DNA from: JAQVYB01 sp964490935
Lineage (GTDB): Bacteria; Verrucomicrobiota; Kiritimatiellia; RZYC01
Length of the DNA stretch: 14,480 bases
Direction: 5' to 3'
NCBI GenBank assembly: GCA_964490935.1
Contig: CAZBEO010000083.1
Span: 1 to 14,480 of the forward strand
Below are positions 5,139 to 14,226 of this stretch, in pieces. Below the pieces are notes generated by a model. That model had not been told where the DNA came from and made no database searches. It worked only from the letters and a program-made list of their open reading frames with translations. The position numbers were made by a program, and so were the translations under genes. Every line of letters starts with the position of its first letter. The first letter of the stretch is position 1.

Positions 5139-7868
5139 ATGAAAGCACAGAAAAGATTCACCGGGTGGTTGTTGTCGGCGGGGCTGATGTTGCTGGGATT
5201 GGCGCCAGCCTACGGGGCGTATACGACGCTGCATTCGTTTGCTTCATCGGCGTCGGATGGTCAATGGCCGTCTTCGGAGCTGGTGAGTCAGGGCGGTTTG
5301 CTGTACGGCATGACGCCTTATGGTGGCGTGAGTAATTGCGGGACGTTTTTCAACGTGAACACGAATGGCGGTGCAGTTTCGATTCTGTACCGTTTTGAGG
5401 AACCGACGGGGCGCATTCCGCTGGGCGGTCTCTGTTATTACAACAACCGTTTCTACGGGATGACCTCGCGAGGTGGTTCCAATGATTTTGGTGTGATTTT
5501 CTCGATTCAAACGAACGGTTCGGGCTACGCGGTAGAGCATACCTTTAACGACGGCAATTCGGCGAATGGTTCGTTTCCGTGGGGCGGGCTGCTGGAGAGC
5601 GGCGGGTTGCTTTATGGTATGACGTATCGGGGCGGCGTGAGTAACCAAGGGACGATTTTTAGCTTCCATCCTTCCACCAAAGTGTATGCGAATCTGCATT
5701 CGTTTGTGGGGGATGTGGGCGACGGGAAGTATCCGCAGGGGGATCTGGTGCTGGTGAGCGGTCGTCTGTACGGCATGACGCCGCAGGGCGGCGAGCATGG
5801 GTGCGGCGTGGTCTTCGGCATGAATATGGACGGGACGGGCTTTGATACGCTGTATGAATTCACGGGGCAGTGGGATGGATGCAATCCTTCGGGTTCGCTG
5901 CTGGCGGATGGAGAGTTGCTGTATGGGATGAGTCGACCGGGCAATGGGAATGCGGGGACGGTGTGGTCGGTGAATCCGACGACCGGTCATTTCACATTGC
6001 TGCGCAGTTTCACGGGAGCGGCGGATGACGGGGCAGACCCGGTTGGAAGTCTGATTAAACACGAGGGCAGCCTGTATGGCATGACTCGCTTTGGCGGGGC
6101 CTATTCGCAGGGGGTGGTTTTTCGGCTGGGTGGTTCGTATGAGAACATTCATCATTTTGAAAATGGCGGAGAGCCGTATGGTGATCTGCTGGTGGTCGGC
6201 GGCAAGTTGTATGGCATGGCATTCAACGAGGGGGACGCTTTTCAGGGCAGCGTGTTTGCCCTGGATATTCCGGCGGACGATGAGTCGGTGGGTTTCTGTG
6301 CGATGACGTGGATTGAAGAGGGGGGCATGGGTGCCACGCCGCTGGGCGATCAGAACAATCGGCTTGCCTATGTGGCACACAGCAATGCGGTGCCCGATGA
6401 GGTTTATCTGGGTTACGGTCTTACCCAGAATACCGATGATGACACGTGGACTTGGCAAGCGATGGGGCAGTATTCCGTATCGGGAAGCTACATGGAATTT
6501 ACCGGCACACTGGGTCAGGCCACGGCCACTGGAACCTATTATGTGGCCGCCAAATTTATCAAGGGATTGCATGTCTATTATACCAAGGCCTCATTCAATG
6601 ACTGGGGCGACTGGAATACGGCGCTCTCCGCCGGACAGACTTGGACGGTCACGCCGCTTTCTCCGCCGTCGGCGCTGACGGGCGGCTATTCTTCGGATTC
6701 AAACACGGTTGTTCTATCGTGTACGGGGGACGGCACGCACTGGGTGAATGTTTTCCGCAAAGAGGGCGCGTCGCCGGAGATGACCCCGCCGGTGGAGGGT
6801 ACGGCCTATTCCGCTGGTACGGATTATCCCGATCAGGGGCGTTGTGTCTACGTGGGTGAGGCAGGAGCATTTATCGATACCAACGTGATCGCAGAGACCA
6901 CGTATCGTTATGCCTTCTACACAGAAAACTGGAGTTTTTATTCCGTCGCCGCGTTGAAAAACGTGGTCACGGATGAGTATGATCCGGATGGGGATGATAA
7001 CGACGATGGTATCCCGAATTGGTGGGAATTGCTTTATTTCGGGTCGGCGACCGGTGTGGTGGCGGGAGCGGATACCGACGGCGACGGGATGACCGATGCG
7101 GATGAATATATGGCAGCCACGAGCCCGACGAATGCCGAGGATGTGCTGAGCATTGATGGGCCAGTCCTTCAAGCGGGCGATGCGCCGGTTTACGGAACGA
7201 ATCTCTTGTTCAACGGCGACTTTGAGTTAGGAACTTCCGGCTGGACGCTGACGGGGAATTCCGCAGTTATGAATTGGGCGGCCCGCAACGCTGGTGGTAA
7301 TGGTGCTATCCTCTCGGGGACTTGGGTGAGCGGGGGGGTGGATCAATATGCCACCATTCTTCAGAAAGTTTCGGCTTTTTCTGGGCAGGCCTATCGTGCG
7401 GGTGGTTGGTTCTCCAGGGAATCGCAGTGGGATCGCCCCACGGCCCTGAAACTGGAATTTCTAAACAGCTCGGATACGGTGCTTGCGCGGACTACCAACT
7501 CATTGACCAGTCTGAGTGCGGGGGAGTGGTTTGAAGTTACTGTCAGTGCCACGGCTCCAGAGGGCACGGCCTATGCGCAGCTCGTGGCGGAGGCAACCGG
7601 TATAGATCATAACGATGCTTACGGTACATTGAAAATGGATGATATGATGCTTCAATCGGTGACTGCGGCGGGGTCTGCCGATCTTTCCTGGACAATCAAG
7701 ACCGGACGAGTGTATCGCGTGGATTACAAGGCCGTCTTGACCGATGCCACTTGGCTGCCGGTGCGCACCAATATCACGTCGGTAACTGAGCAGGTCTATA
7801 CACTTTCGGATACCAATTTAAACAGTGATGTGAGAAGAATGTACCGCATAGGCGTGAAACTTCCGTAA
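5139..7868 (+). CDS. Secreted GloVer-repeat protein with calcium-type repeats and a CBM4/9-like module
   Basis: The 909-residue protein begins with a signal peptide (LLSAGLMLLGLAPAYG, cleaved near residue 27). Residues about 30-375 hold seven repeats of roughly 50 residues centred on [LF]YGM[TSA]xxGG followed by GxxF and a segment like LYxF. This is the GloVer repeat (TIGR03803) typical of Verrucomicrobia. Seven such units could make a beta-propeller, which is inference. Residues about 376-610 are unassigned beta-rich sequence. Residues 614-665 contain DPDGDDNDDGIPNWWELLYF and DTDGDGMTDADEY, thrombospondin-3-like calcium sites. Residues 686-840 form a CBM4/9-like module (NLLFNGDFE, GWTLTGNSAVMNW, LKMDDMML). 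The tail RVYRVDYKAVL...MYRIGVKLP is common in PVC secreted proteins. No PEP-CTERM anchor is seen. The GH44-like gene follows after 20 bases, so a role in polysaccharide binding or presentation is likely; no catalytic domain is recognised. Confidence 0.85.
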   Translation: MKAQKRFTGWLLSAGLMLLGLAPAYGAYTTLHSFASSASDGQWPSSELVSQGGLLYGMTPYGGVSNCGTFFNVNTNGGAVSILYRFEEPTGRIPLGGLCYYNNRFYGMTSRGGSNDFGVIFSIQTNGSGYAVEHTFNDGNSANGSFPWGGLLESGGLLYGMTYRGGVSNQGTIFSFHPSTKVYANLHSFVGDVGDGKYPQGDLVLVSGRLYGMTPQGGEHGCGVVFGMNMDGTGFDTLYEFTGQWDGCNPSGSLLADGELLYGMSRPGNGNAGTVWSVNPTTGHFTLLRSFTGAADDGADPVGSLIKHEGSLYGMTRFGGAYSQGVVFRLGGSYENIHHFENGGEPYGDLLVVGGKLYGMAFNEGDAFQGSVFALDIPADDESVGFCAMTWIEEGGMGATPLGDQNNRLAYVAHSNAVPDEVYLGYGLTQNTDDDTWTWQAMGQYSVSGSYMEFTGTLGQATATGTYYVAAKFIKGLHVYYTKASFNDWGDWNTALSAGQTWTVTPLSPPSALTGGYSSDSNTVVLSCTGDGTHWVNVFRKEGASPEMTPPVEGTAYSAGTDYPDQGRCVYVGEAGAFIDTNVIAETTYRYAFYTENWSFYSVAALKNVVTDEYDPDGDDNDDGIPNWWELLYFGSATGVVAGADTDGDGMTDADEYMAATSPTNAEDVLSIDGPVLQAGDAPVYGTNLLFNGDFELGTSGWTLTGNSAVMNWAARNAGGNGAILSGTWVSGGVDQYATILQKVSAFSGQAYRAGGWFSRESQWDRPTALKLEFLNSSDTVLARTTNSLTSLSAGEWFEVTVSATAPEGTAYAQLVAEATGIDHNDAYGTLKMDDMMLQSVTAAGSADLSWTIKTGRVYRVDYKAVLTDATWLPVRTNITSVTEQVYTLSDTNLNSDVRRMYRIGVKLP

Positions 7869-7888
7869 GGACAGGAGAGGGGTGTTCC

Positions 7889-10800
7889 ATGAAGAAAAGA
7901 ACGGTAATAGGTCTTTGTTGTCTGCTTGCCGGAGTCATGACGATAACCAGTGCGGTGGGTGCCGTGCAGCTTTCGCTGGATGCTGCTTCGACGAATCGCA
8001 TTCCGATCAGTCCGCGCATCTACGGGGTGAATATCGCCAACTGGGCGGCGGACCATTATGCGCGGTTGTGCGGACCGATGCTCAAGGAGGCTGGCGTCTC
8101 GGTGGTGCGCTATGGCGCGACCAACATCGAACGTTACAACTGGCGAAACAACCGCCTCTACAACGTGATCAGTTTGGAAAACCAGTATGTGCCGATGAGC
8201 TGGCGGACGTTTGTGGAGTGGTGCCGCAACGATCTGGGGGCGGAGCCGTTTCTGCAGGTTCCGGCGTTTGGTCAGGTGGCCGCGGATGTGGAGTCGGGCA
8301 ACTACAACTCCAATCAGCCGATCAGCGAAATTGCCGCCTGGGTGGAAGAGGCCGGAACGAACGTGAACATCTGGGGAATCGGAAATGAACCCTTCATCGC
8401 CTGGAAACTGGTGCAGTATCAGGGCGAGGGCTACAAATACAATGATGGCGCCCACGGCGACCAGATATTCCTCGAAGACCTAGACCCAAATGTGTTTTAT
8501 CCGCGCTGGATTGAGATTGGTGCTGCCATACGAGGGGCCAATACCAATGCCGCTATTCTCGGGCCGACGCCCGCTAACTGGTATCTCTATTGGGGTACGG
8601 ATTTTTCGGTGTTTTGTCCCTCCACCCGTGCACGGTCAGCCGACTGGCCGGATCATTGGAATCCGGATGGGTACGTCAACGATGCGGGCTGGCAGATCAT
8701 GGCCGACGGCATGAATCAGTTTGACGGCCGCGTCTTCCCGGGTCGTGCAGGACAGCCCGGCATCATCGGGTGGGAGCAGAATCCTCAGACCGGCGAATTC
8801 AATGATAAGCGCAACATGAATATGTTTGCGAAGCATGTGGCGGAGTATGCGGCGGCAAATGGCGGTACGCAGGTGTGCAGCTATCTGGATTTTCATCGCT
8901 ACATGAATACCGATAACGAGCGTGCCGCCATACAGGAGACGCGCGACCTGTGGGAAGAGGGCTTCTGGAGCAGCGACCAGGAAACCGGTTACGCCTATGA
9001 CCCGCGCATCCTAGACCGATTCGGAAAAATTCTGGATCACTACAATCCCGACATGGGTATTTCCCTTTCTGAATACGATTATTTTTATTGGCAAGGGCAT
9101 CCCGACAACTTCCAAACCGCCGCACTGGGTCAGGCTGATTATCTGGGCGTGTTTGCACGGCTGGGTGTGCAGTTGGCCTGTAACTGGTACGTAGGCGAGC
9201 CGGATCAATCGGGCGGGGATTATCACCATGCCGCAGATTCCGCCAAGCAGGCTCTCTTTAATGAGAAGGCTGAACCTAATCCGAAATACTGGGCCTTACG
9301 CCTGATGAGCCTGAACTTCCGGCATCAGGCACTGACCTCCACTCGTGTGAGTGATAACAGCCTGTTCAGTTTATATAGCGGTGTGAATACCAATGAAAAC
9401 GAACTGGCGGTCGTGACCTTTTATAAAGGCGCATATGAATCTTCCGGTGCGTTTACAGAGGGACAGGGAGCGACCAATGCCACGATGGTGATCAGCAATT
9501 TCAATATCACCGGCGTGAAGAGCGTGCAGCGTTTCGGTGAGTACGATCCAGAAATCGTGACGATGGCGCCCGGCGGGGTCACGGTCGTTTCCAACGGTGC
9601 CGTACGTTCTTTCGACTATGATTTCGAACCGCTCGCCATTTATGCGTTTACGTTCTATGGCAATCCCGCTCCGCCTGCACAAACCGCGCCTGCCGCGTAT
9701 CTCAATGTGTATCCCGCCGCCTTGGCATTCGGTGCATTCAACACGGGTGTGGAAATTGTGGAAACCGAAGATGCTGAACACGGTATCACCGTGGAGACGA
9801 ACTATAACTTCCGGCTGCGCATCACCAACAACCGCAACGCACCGACCACCTGGAACGTATCATATCCTGCGACGCCCTGGCTTTCCGTGCATGGCGCGAC
9901 CAACGGCGAAGCGGAAGTGACGGACCTCGTCGAGTTCTTCTGCGACCGCACAGGCTACCCCGTCGGGTGCTACAGTGTGGATGTGACGATTCAAACCTCG
10001 GAAGGCACGGTCATCGTTCCAGTTTCGATGGAAGTGGTGCCGGGTGCGGATGGCGGGGAGCTGCGCATCTGCGATTTTGACACCGGATCACTCGGCCACG
10101 CCTGGGGCAGTGCCGAACCCTACGCCGTGGGGTTCTATGATCAGCACGGGCAGCCTGCCGACATGGAGTGGCCCTATATTTACGATATGTCGCTGGATTA
10201 TGACGAAGTTTCGTCTCTTGGTGGGGTGTCGTCCATGCGTATTGATTTTGATCGGTCCAATGGGGATAACGATCCGGGATGTCTCTACACGGCCTTCGGC
10301 AGTTACGGCCACAAGGTGGCCACCGCCGAGTGGGTGCCGGAAGGACAGCCGCTTTCCAATTACGTGTTCAAATTTGATGTGAAGACCGAAACCGAAGGCT
10401 TCGGCGAAACCTCCACCAAACTGCTGGTAACCGTTAGCGATGGCAATGGTGATGTAGGAAAGCCTTCCACGGGAATTAGCGATTACAAGGGTACGCTCTC
10501 GGTGGCCGATGGTGTTTGGCAGACCATCTCCACACCGCTGAATTTGGTGTTCTACGACTGGAAATACCCGGGCGGTCAAACCGGTGATGTGGTCAACCTC
10601 GACTTTTCCAACATCTCCTCGCTCAGCTTCACGCCGTGGATCGGTGCCGACGATAAGAAGGGTACGCTCTGGATTGACAATATTCGTGTGGAATCGTTAA
10701 ACGACGGAAATCGGTTCCCGGTTTCCGTGCTGGCTCAGACGAGCTTTGAAATCTATACCAATCAGACGGCGCAGTTGGATGCCACGGGAAGCTACGATCC

Positions 10801-13800
10801 GGATGGAACCATCACGAACTTCCGCTGGACGCCGTCCGCGGGCCTTTCCAATCCCAACATCGCCAATCCCATCTTCACCCCGCCTTCCTCCGGCACCTAT
10901 GTTTTCAATCTGGAGATCACGGATAATGACGGCTTGAAAGGACGCGATGCCGCGCAGGTACTGATTTATGCGCAGGACAGCCTGGTTCCCAGTGATGTGT
11001 TCCTTTATCGGGATGAGGAAATGACTGATCAGATCACCGATGGGGTAATCAGTAATGCGATAGATCTCTATGCCAAGTTTGTTTGCCTTTCCGGCGGAGC
11101 ACCCAGTCGGATTGATACCGCACGGGCGGTGTTTTCCTCTGACAGCCTTTACATCACGGAGACGAACAACAACGTCGATCCCATTGAAGTTAGTCTCATG
11201 GAAACCACGACCAACTCGCTGATCTTCACCGGTCGATTCCGGTTGGCGGCGTTTTCGGATCAAAGTAAGGCTGAATTAGGCGTACAGGAAGGCGATACGG
11301 TAACGTTCAGCAATCTGTTCTATCAGGCCGAATGGGATGTGGGTTCGCAGACCTTCGGACTGGAAACCATCATCAACCATATTGAAGATGGAATCGATGG
11401 GTTCAATAACTTTGGTGGTGTCTGGTACACCTACGACGACAGCGGGGAAGGGCACGAATCCACCATCACGCTCACCAACAGCGGTCAAGCCGCCACACCC
11501 TATTCCACGGAGAGTGCCTACGTTGAATCCGTGCTGGTGCAGGGCGTTGAAACCAACTTGGATGTTATTTTTACCGGTGTGGCCGCCAAGCTGACGCCGT
11601 ACACCGAGGAGATACCCTTCGTTAGTTGCACGGACCTCTCAAGCACCTCGGGATACGAAGGGGTCAGTTTCTGGCTTAAAGGAAACGGAACGCGCGTCAC
11701 GGTGGTGCTGAAATCGCTTGGCGTGACGAATTATGATGACTACGCCTACACCATTGAGGCCACGCCCCCCACGATCTGGTGGCGGAAGTTCCGGATTCCG
11801 TTCGCGTGGTTTGAACAGGAAGGCTGGGGGCACGAAGCCGTCGCACGCGAGACCGCCCTGCGTCAGGTCAATGCCATCCAGTTCAAGTTTTCCTCCCATC
11901 TGCCTGGACAGACAAACCTCCTTTGGATTGATGATCTCGCGCTCTTCGGAGGTGATGTGAGTTATTCGCAGAAGGCTGTGTATAACAAACGGAACGATAC
12001 GGCGATGGATGGCTATTCCGGATCGCTGAATTTCAACCCCACCTTTGATATGCCGCAAGGCGGATGGGACATGGACGGTGTCGCACAGTATGAGAACTGG
12101 GAAGATACGACCAACCTGCTGATCAATCCCACCTTCCAGCCCTCTGAAGGATCGAACCTGCTGATTAATTCCGGGTTTGAGGCTACGGGTGGTGGTTGGA
12201 CGCTTAGCGGCAATGCAGCGTATGAAGATTGGACCGGTTATCGGTTGGTATTTGAAAATTGGGGCGGATTCAGTGGTAATGCCTCTCAAAGCGTAGGTGT
12301 CCAACAGGGCAGTGAGTACAAATTTTCCGTGAAAGCCTGGAAGAATTCGACCTATAACGGGCGTACAATCATGAGTGTGTCCTGGTATGACGTATCCGAT
12401 GGGTTGCTTAGCTCTAACATGCAGGAAATCACATCCGGGCTTGTTGTGGATACCCCGCAGTCGTTTACATTGAGTGAATGTTTGGCTCCGGCTGGAGCGA
12501 CCACGGCGAAACTGAAACTGGAGTCGTTGGATGGGGCGGTGCCAACTGGAGGGAATTGTGTGCAGCTGGATGATGCCGTGTTTAACGAAACGGGGTCGCA
12601 GGTGGATGGTGATTGGGAGCTGTTCGGTAATGCGCAATACAGCAACTGGGATAATGAAGCGTTGCCCTATCGTCTCATTATGCCACATTGGCAGGGCACC
12701 TATGGGTCCGCCACGCAGCGGGTTGACGTGGCTGAGGACAGGGCCTATCGCTTTGATGCTTCGGCACTCAAAGGGGACTCCTATGTGGGAACGGCCGCCA
12801 TGGGCATTACCTGGTACGATGTTTCGTCCGGCGTGGTGCGCGTTGATTCGCTGGATATTGCCGCGAGTGAGTTGCTGTTGGACGATGCGAAGATTCATTC
12901 GCTGCGGTGGATGATGGCGCCTGCGGGTGCCGTGACGGCTGCCGTGGCCGTCGCGTCGACCGGTACCAGTGGTCCGGCCCAGTTTGATGGCAGTGAATTG
13001 GCCGAATACGATCCGCAGGAAGGCGATATCGCCTGGCGTCTGACCATGCAGCATTGGGATGGCGGGACGGGCAGCGCCTCACAGATCGTTGAGAATCTGT
13101 ACTGGGACACGGAATACACGCTTCGTGTCAGTGGTGAGAAGAATGCCGACTATGGCGATGGTTCCTGCCAGATCAGTGTCATTTGGCTGAATAATCTGGA
13201 TTTGCCCCTAGGAACCAACCTATTCACCAATCTGCAGGATTTGATGCTCGTGGGTGAAACAAGCGTTCTGCTCGAGACGAACATCACTTCGCATCCGTTC
13301 GGCACACTAGGTGCGAAAATAGTGATTGAGAGCACTTCCACCAACGGCTGTGTGCAGTTCCTCGAAGTCAGCCTGACCGATGGGCGCTACCGCGATGTTG
13401 ACTGGGAAGCCTATCTCGATGGGTCCAGCTTCTCCTTCACCACGGATCGCGCGGAAGGGTCCGGCGCGTTACTCCTAAGCACGACCAATTCCGGTTGGCT
13501 GTGCGGCATGTACGTGCCGCCGTATGCCGTGCCCGAGGATGATTTCGATCCGGATGTCACCATGACTAACTTCGCCGCCTTTGATGGTGTTGCGCTGAAA
13601 GCCAAGCGCCACAATTCATACACAAGCACGGGCAGCGCTCAGGGACGCGTGCGGGTCGCCGTCATGCTGAGTTCCAACAAAGTGGCCTCGACGCAGTGGT
13701 ATCCGGTCCATGCCTCAGATTGGGAGGATTTCATTCTCTTCCCGAAAAACAAATTCTACACCGAAGCAACGGTGGGTGATACTGATCCTGAGAACTGGGT

Positions 13801-13921
13801 GGTCTGGGATAATGACTGGACTTCCGTCGACCGCATCGTGCTTGAATACGGACCTTCCCGAAACGAAAACGTGCCCTACACGATCATCGTGGATGATTTC
13901 CGCCCGTACGTTCACGAGTGA
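7889..13921 (+). CDS. Giant secreted GH44-like endoglucanase/xyloglucanase with multiple accessory domains
   Basis: The 2010-residue protein starts with a signal peptide (to about residue 25) and an excellent AGGAGAGGGG site at 7871-7880. Residues about 26-595 resemble glycoside hydrolase family 44: ISPRIYGVNIANW, VVRYGATNIERYNW, acid/base E167 in IWGIGNEPF, probable nucleophile E395 in GISLSEYDYFYW, then a beta-sandwich ending ...PLAIYAFTFY. GH44 enzymes cut beta-1,4-glucan chains, notably xyloglucan, with retention. Then follow a BACON-like domain (about 602-717), a jelly-roll module (723-935), a PKD domain (940-1026; YDPDGTITNFRW), a beta domain (1028-1150), a CBM11/CIA30-like module (1152-1355), a region with three CBM4/9-like repeats (1380-1831), and a last CBM11-like module (1832-2010). 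I see no sorting signal or dockerin. The family call rests on motifs; the accessory domain names are tentative. It is probably co-transcribed with the preceding gene. Confidence 0.8.
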   Translation: MKKRTVIGLCCLLAGVMTITSAVGAVQLSLDAASTNRIPISPRIYGVNIANWAADHYARLCGPMLKEAGVSVVRYGATNIERYNWRNNRLYNVISLENQYVPMSWRTFVEWCRNDLGAEPFLQVPAFGQVAADVESGNYNSNQPISEIAAWVEEAGTNVNIWGIGNEPFIAWKLVQYQGEGYKYNDGAHGDQIFLEDLDPNVFYPRWIEIGAAIRGANTNAAILGPTPANWYLYWGTDFSVFCPSTRARSADWPDHWNPDGYVNDAGWQIMADGMNQFDGRVFPGRAGQPGIIGWEQNPQTGEFNDKRNMNMFAKHVAEYAAANGGTQVCSYLDFHRYMNTDNERAAIQETRDLWEEGFWSSDQETGYAYDPRILDRFGKILDHYNPDMGISLSEYDYFYWQGHPDNFQTAALGQADYLGVFARLGVQLACNWYVGEPDQSGGDYHHAADSAKQALFNEKAEPNPKYWALRLMSLNFRHQALTSTRVSDNSLFSLYSGVNTNENELAVVTFYKGAYESSGAFTEGQGATNATMVISNFNITGVKSVQRFGEYDPEIVTMAPGGVTVVSNGAVRSFDYDFEPLAIYAFTFYGNPAPPAQTAPAAYLNVYPAALAFGAFNTGVEIVETEDAEHGITVETNYNFRLRITNNRNAPTTWNVSYPATPWLSVHGATNGEAEVTDLVEFFCDRTGYPVGCYSVDVTIQTSEGTVIVPVSMEVVPGADGGELRICDFDTGSLGHAWGSAEPYAVGFYDQHGQPADMEWPYIYDMSLDYDEVSSLGGVSSMRIDFDRSNGDNDPGCLYTAFGSYGHKVATAEWVPEGQPLSNYVFKFDVKTETEGFGETSTKLLVTVSDGNGDVGKPSTGISDYKGTLSVADGVWQTISTPLNLVFYDWKYPGGQTGDVVNLDFSNISSLSFTPWIGADDKKGTLWIDNIRVESLNDGNRFPVSVLAQTSFEIYTNQTAQLDATGSYDPDGTITNFRWTPSAGLSNPNIANPIFTPPSSGTYVFNLEITDNDGLKGRDAAQVLIYAQDSLVPSDVFLYRDEEMTDQITDGVISNAIDLYAKFVCLSGGAPSRIDTARAVFSSDSLYITETNNNVDPIEVSLMETTTNSLIFTGRFRLAAFSDQSKAELGVQEGDTVTFSNLFYQAEWDVGSQTFGLETIINHIEDGIDGFNNFGGVWYTYDDSGEGHESTITLTNSGQAATPYSTESAYVESVLVQGVETNLDVIFTGVAAKLTPYTEEIPFVSCTDLSSTSGYEGVSFWLKGNGTRVTVVLKSLGVTNYDDYAYTIEATPPTIWWRKFRIPFAWFEQEGWGHEAVARETALRQVNAIQFKFSSHLPGQTNLLWIDDLALFGGDVSYSQKAVYNKRNDTAMDGYSGSLNFNPTFDMPQGGWDMDGVAQYENWEDTTNLLINPTFQPSEGSNLLINSGFEATGGGWTLSGNAAYEDWTGYRLVFENWGGFSGNASQSVGVQQGSEYKFSVKAWKNSTYNGRTIMSVSWYDVSDGLLSSNMQEITSGLVVDTPQSFTLSECLAPAGATTAKLKLESLDGAVPTGGNCVQLDDAVFNETGSQVDGDWELFGNAQYSNWDNEALPYRLIMPHWQGTYGSATQRVDVAEDRAYRFDASALKGDSYVGTAAMGITWYDVSSGVVRVDSLDIAASELLLDDAKIHSLRWMMAPAGAVTAAVAVASTGTSGPAQFDGSELAEYDPQEGDIAWRLTMQHWDGGTGSASQIVENLYWDTEYTLRVSGEKNADYGDGSCQISVIWLNNLDLPLGTNLFTNLQDLMLVGETSVLLETNITSHPFGTLGAKIVIESTSTNGCVQFLEVSLTDGRYRDVDWEAYLDGSSFSFTTDRAEGSGALLLSTTNSGWLCGMYVPPYAVPEDDFDPDVTMTNFAAFDGVALKAKRHNSYTSTGSAQGRVRVAVMLSSNKVASTQWYPVHASDWEDFILFPKNKFYTEATVGDTDPENWVVWDNDWTSVDRIVLEYGPSRNENVPYTIIVDDFRPYVHE
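12020..13383 (+). repeat. Protein-level tandem repeat: CBM4/9-like modules plus a truncated head
   Basis: Within the GH44-like gene three units of about 140 codons align by eye: YRLVFENWGGFSGNASQSV, YRLIMPHWQGTYGSATQRV and WRLTMQHWDGGTGSASQIV, with SVSWYDVS, GITWYDVS and SVIWLNNL in equivalent places. Before the first unit the module's opening strand appears repeatedly (LNFNPTF, NLLINPTF, NLLINSGF) without the remainder, as if module heads had been duplicated or the bodies lost. Bases 12114-12125 and 12159-12170 both encode NLLIN almost identically. The module is related to the one at residues 686-840 of the neighbouring GloVer protein. Confidence 0.75.
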
Positions 13922-13935
13922 CGAAAATATGGGGG

Positions 13936-14078
13936 GACCCCGGGAGGTTGACCACCCAAAGTGGCCCCGGAGGGGCCGGAGATACTAGCCCGGGGTTAAG
14001 CGGTAATCTTACGGAGGGGTTGGCCCCGGAGGGGCCGGGGAGAATAGCCCGGGGTCGGTAAGACCCCGGGAAGCCGAC
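13936..14078. repeat. GC-rich palindromic (REP-like) repeat cluster
   Basis: Two units share a perfect palindrome GGCCCCGGAGGGGCC (13963-13977 and 14022-14036), followed by GGAGATACTAGCCCGGGG (13978-13995) or GGGGAGAATAGCCCGGGG (14037-14054). Only the second unit keeps the closing arm GACCCCGGGAAGCCGAC (14062-14078). A similar tail, GACCCCGGGAGGTTGAC (13936-13952), stands before the first unit, so the cluster looks like one end piece, one truncated unit and one complete unit. Similar short palindromic families are scattered between genes in many PVC genomes. The cluster starts 15 bases after the stop of the 2010-codon gene and may stop transcription or stabilise the 3' end. Confidence 0.7.
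14048..14070. terminator. Strong 9-bp hairpin after the GH44-like gene
   Basis: CCCGGGGTC (14048-14056) pairs perfectly with GACCCCGGG (14062-14070) over a five-base loop. It is very stable but followed by an A-rich, not T-rich, stretch on the + strand, so it is at best a non-canonical terminator. It is part of the palindromic repeat unit. Confidence 0.35.
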
Positions 14079-14151
14079 AAAAAACAACACGCACCCCTCC
14101 CGGGGTGATCACTCACACAGACTTTTCTCGCCGGGCCCAATCATTGAAAAA

Positions 14152-14181
14152 TTGACACCCCGTTCCGCTTTTCGCTAAGAT
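14152..14181 (+). promoter_or_regulatory. Sigma70-type promoter for the last gene
   Basis: A perfect TTGACA (14152-14157) is followed after 18 bases by TAAGAT (14176-14181), 45 bases before the start codon at 14227. It lies in the only AT-rich patch after the GC-rich repeat cluster, so the last gene probably has its own transcript. Confidence 0.6.
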
Positions 14182-14226
14182 TGTCCCGTTTAATCGGATG
14201 CATTTAAAACTAGGAGGAGCATGCAC

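Noticed and set aside
5244..6572. 442-codon minus-strand frame inside the GloVer gene
   Set aside because: It is a shadow of the repetitive coding strand; the + strand has a signal peptide and regular repeats, while this frame has neither.
11639..13054. 471-codon minus-strand frame inside the GH44-like gene
   Set aside because: It is antisense to a continuous modular protein, has no ribosome binding site and no recognisable domain.
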